Positions 12,697 through 14,345 of a stretch of DNA of 14,345 nucleotides are shown piece by piece; position 1 is the stretch's first letter; each line of letters starts with the position of its first letter. Source of the stretch: RYN-433 sp036558265 (GTDB taxonomy: Bacteria > Planctomycetota > Phycisphaerae > Tepidisphaerales > Tepidisphaeraceae). The stretch covers positions 1 through 14,345 of the forward strand of contig DATBFY010000786.1 of NCBI GenBank assembly GCA_036558265.1. The letters are read 5' to 3'. The position numbers were made by a program, and so were the translations under genes. Under the pieces are notes generated by a model. That model worked only from the letters and a program-made list of their open reading frames with translations, was not told the DNA's origin and searched no databases.

Positions 12697-13998
12697 ATGC
12701 CGCAACCCAACCGCGCCAACTCCGCCGCCGCCTTCGCCAAAGCCCAGCGCCTGATGCCCGGCGGCGTCTCCTCCCCCGTCCGCGCCTTCAAGGCCGTCGG
12801 CGGAACCCCCGTCTTCATCAAGGAGGCCGAAGGCGCTTACCTGAAGGACGTGGACGGCAACCGCTACGTCGACTACATCGGCTCCTACGGCCCCATGATC
12901 GTCGGCCATGCCAACGAGCGCGTCGTCGCCGCACTCTCCAAGGCCATCGGCCGCGGCACCTCCTTCGGCGCCCCCACCGAGGCCGAAGCCCAGCTCGCCG
13001 AGAAGATCTGCTCGGCCCTCCCGGGCATGGAAATGCTCCGGTTCGTGAATAGCGGCACCGAGGCCGCCATGTCCGCCATCCGCCTCGCCCGCGCCGCCAC
13101 CCGCCGCGACAAGGTCGTCAAGTGCATCGGCTGCTACCACGGGCACCTCGACTCGCTCCTGGTTTCCGCCGGCAGCGGCGCATTGACCTTGGGCACTCCC
13201 AGCTCGCCCGGCATCCCGCAATCCACCACCTCCAACACCCTCCTGGTCCATTACAACGACCTCGACGGCGCCCGAAAGCTCTTCGACCAGCACGGCCGCG
13301 ACATCGCCTGCTTCGTCATCGAGCCCGTCGCCGGAAACATGGGCCTGGTCCTTCCCGCCGATGGATACCTCCAGGGCCTGCGCGAGCTCTGCACCCGGCA
13401 CGGCGCCCTGCTGCTCTTCGACGAGGTCATGACCGGCTTCCGCGTCGCCTGGGGCGGCGCCCAGACGCGCCTGGGCATCAAGCCCGACCTCACCTGCCTC
13501 GGCAAGGTCATCGGCGGCGGCCTCCCCTGCGCCGCCTACGCCGGCCCCCGCAGCATCATGGAACAGATCTCCCCCGCCGGCCCCGTCTACCAGGCCGGCA
13601 CCCTCAGCGGCAACCCCCTCGCCATGGCCGCGGGCCTCGCGACCCTCGAGATCCTCGAGGAAGGCGGCGCCTACACGCAACTCGAAGACGCCGGCAAGCG
13701 CCTCGCCACCGGCCTCGCCGAGGCCGCCTCCACGGCCGGGCTCAACGTCACCGTCAACCAGATCGGCTCCATGGTCGGCCTCTTCTTCTCCGGCACCCCC
13801 GTGCGCAACTACGCCGACGCCACGGCCTCGGATACCGCCGCCTACGCCCGCTTCTTCCACGCCATGCTCGACCACGGCGTCCACCTCCCCCCCAGCCAGT
13901 TCGAAACCTTCTTCGTCTCCCTGGCCCACACCCCCGACGTCATCGACTCGACCTTGAACGCCGCCGCGAGAGCCTTCGAGTCCATCAAGCCGGCATGA
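12697..13998 (+). CDS. hemL: Glutamate-1-semialdehyde 2,1-aminomutase
   Basis: This PLP enzyme converts glutamate-1-semialdehyde to 5-aminolevulinate, the last step of the C5 route to haem and other tetrapyrroles. The 433-residue length is normal. Signatures include PGGVSSPVRAF, NSGTEAAMSAIRLAR, YHGHLDSLLV, IEPVAGNMG, LLFDEVMTGFRVAWGG, LTCLGKVIGGG with the PLP-binding Lys270, and YQAGTLSGNPLAMAAG. The start at 12697 gives the usual N-terminus, but no Shine-Dalgarno precedes it, unlike most genes here. A TAAGAT at 12679-12684 could be a -10 for a nearly leaderless message; otherwise transcription must read through the terminator upstream. No other haem gene is in view. Confidence 0.97.
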   Translation: MPQPNRANSAAAFAKAQRLMPGGVSSPVRAFKAVGGTPVFIKEAEGAYLKDVDGNRYVDYIGSYGPMIVGHANERVVAALSKAIGRGTSFGAPTEAEAQLAEKICSALPGMEMLRFVNSGTEAAMSAIRLARAATRRDKVVKCIGCYHGHLDSLLVSAGSGALTLGTPSSPGIPQSTTSNTLLVHYNDLDGARKLFDQHGRDIACFVIEPVAGNMGLVLPADGYLQGLRELCTRHGALLLFDEVMTGFRVAWGGAQTRLGIKPDLTCLGKVIGGGLPCAAYAGPRSIMEQISPAGPVYQAGTLSGNPLAMAAGLATLEILEEGGAYTQLEDAGKRLATGLAEAASTAGLNVTVNQIGSMVGLFFSGTPVRNYADATASDTAAYARFFHAMLDHGVHLPPSQFETFFVSLAHTPDVIDSTLNAAARAFESIKPA

Positions 13999-14013
13999 AG
14001 ACCCAACCGGTGA

Positions 14014-14032
14014 CACGGGCGTCCCGCCCGTG
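14014..14032. repeat. Second copy of the CACGGGC hairpin, after hemL
   Basis: CACGGGCG (14014-14021) and CGCCCGTG (14025-14032) form a perfect 8-bp stem with loop TCC, 15 bp after the hemL stop. It is the reverse-complement form of the hairpin at 7699-7717 with one base pair exchanged. It may mark the hemL transcript end. Confidence 0.55.
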
Positions 14033-14068
14033 GTCGCGTACCCGCGACTCGACGGTACTCCATCGAAC

Positions 14069-14087
14069 AAGCCCGGAGCGCAAGCGA
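14069..14087. repeat. AAGCCCGGAGCGCAAGCGA, repeat-like string
   Basis: This string resembles short intergenic repeats that I recall as common in planctomycete genomes (core GCCCGGAGCGCAAGCGA). Only one copy is in this window, so the call rests on memory of the motif rather than on repetition seen here. No gene is evident between 13999 and 14154. Confidence 0.3.
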
Positions 14088-14154
14088 TCTTCTCCGCCCC
14101 GACGCGCCCCGGCGAGGCCGCTTCAGCGGCTGGGTCCCGCGTCCATTCATGAAC

Positions 14155-14345
14155 TCACGCCACTCGAAACCGCGGACAGCGCAATCTCCCGGTCAACACG
14201 CGTTCCAAAAACGCGCCGATCGACTCCCGATACATGACACCCGTCGTCGCCCGCGACTCAACGATCGCGATCTCAGGATGGTCCGGAACTTCCCATGACG
14301 CAGAGCACCTCAACACCGATTCTACCCCGCCACGCGTGCGGATCG
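14155..14345 (-). CDS. Possible 3' end of a leftward gene cut by the right edge
   Basis: One minus-strand frame is open from the edge to a TGA at 14157-14155, giving 62 residues that end DHPEIAIVESRATTGVMYRESIGAFLERVL and about a dozen more. It reads like protein and third positions are somewhat GC-rich. There is no recognisable domain, and 190 bp is too short to be sure in GC-rich DNA. If real it is convergent with hemL, which fits the hairpin at 14014-14032 lying between them. Confidence 0.3.
   Translation of the reverse strand, partial: IRTRGGVESVLRCSASWEVPDHPEIAIVESRATTGVMYRESIGAFLERVLTGRLRCPRFRVA

Noticed and set aside
12499..14070. 523-codon minus-strand open frame, very Gly/Ala/Val-rich
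   Set aside because: It is the shadow of hemL on the opposite strand; low-complexity composition, no motif, and hemL is certain.
14199..14215. CGCGTT/AACGCG hairpin as a terminator
   Set aside because: Six-bp stem inside a possible coding region, with no T tract; likely chance in GC-rich DNA.
13995..14237. Plus-strand frame starting MKTQPVTRASRPWS after hemL
   Set aside because: It translates the palindromic element and repeat-like DNA; Arg/Pro/Ser-rich with no ribosome site.

Overview
The window is GC-rich (except one short stretch near 12.3-12.5 kb) and looks chromosomal. It most likely comes from a planctomycete, perhaps of the Phycisphaerae. I infer this from the mix of a secreted Cys-type sulfatase, a secreted CotH-like protein ending in EF-hands, an AIF-type oxidoreductase, a glutamate-1-semialdehyde aminotransferase, and short palindromic elements at gene ends. 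No ribosomal RNA, tRNA, CRISPR array, transposase or phage gene was seen.

Left part (1-3484): the 5' part of an FAD/NAD(P)-dependent oxidoreductase runs leftward off the edge. Divergent from it is a two-gene unit: an ArsR-type repressor fused to a SAM-dependent methyltransferase domain, then S-adenosylhomocysteine hydrolase (ahcY) 31 bp downstream. This pairing suggests self-contained control of SAH recycling. A strong hairpin separates it from the next, convergent unit.

Toxin-antitoxin and envelope part (3485-7655): a leftward operon of mazE, mazF (4-base ATGA overlap) and a cysteine-rich, probably zinc-binding protein starts from a good promoter with an inverted GTATAC repeat over its -10. 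Divergent from it is a membrane acyltransferase of the OatA-like acyltransferase-3 family. Beyond that lies a truncated second mazF, about 83% identical to the intact one. It abuts the start of an exported sulfatase gene, so two mazF copies in direct orientation flank mazE and the acyltransferase.

Middle part (7656-10070): a palindromic element fills the whole 69-bp gap between the sulfatase and a convergent CotH-like secreted protein with three EF-hand loops. Further right is a tiny predicted lipoprotein, also leftward.

Right part (10071-14345): dnaK (leftward, with terminator) and hemL (rightward) are divergent and separated by about 500 bp of lower GC. On the hemL side this gap holds a promoter followed about 115 bp later by a textbook intrinsic terminator, with only 35 bp left before the hemL ATG. 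Because nothing else is transcribed rightward there, this unit must be a small RNA gene or a terminated leader controlling hemL. It is the best candidate for something undescribed here. The last ~350 bp holds a second copy of the palindromic element, another repeat-like string, and possibly the end of a leftward gene.
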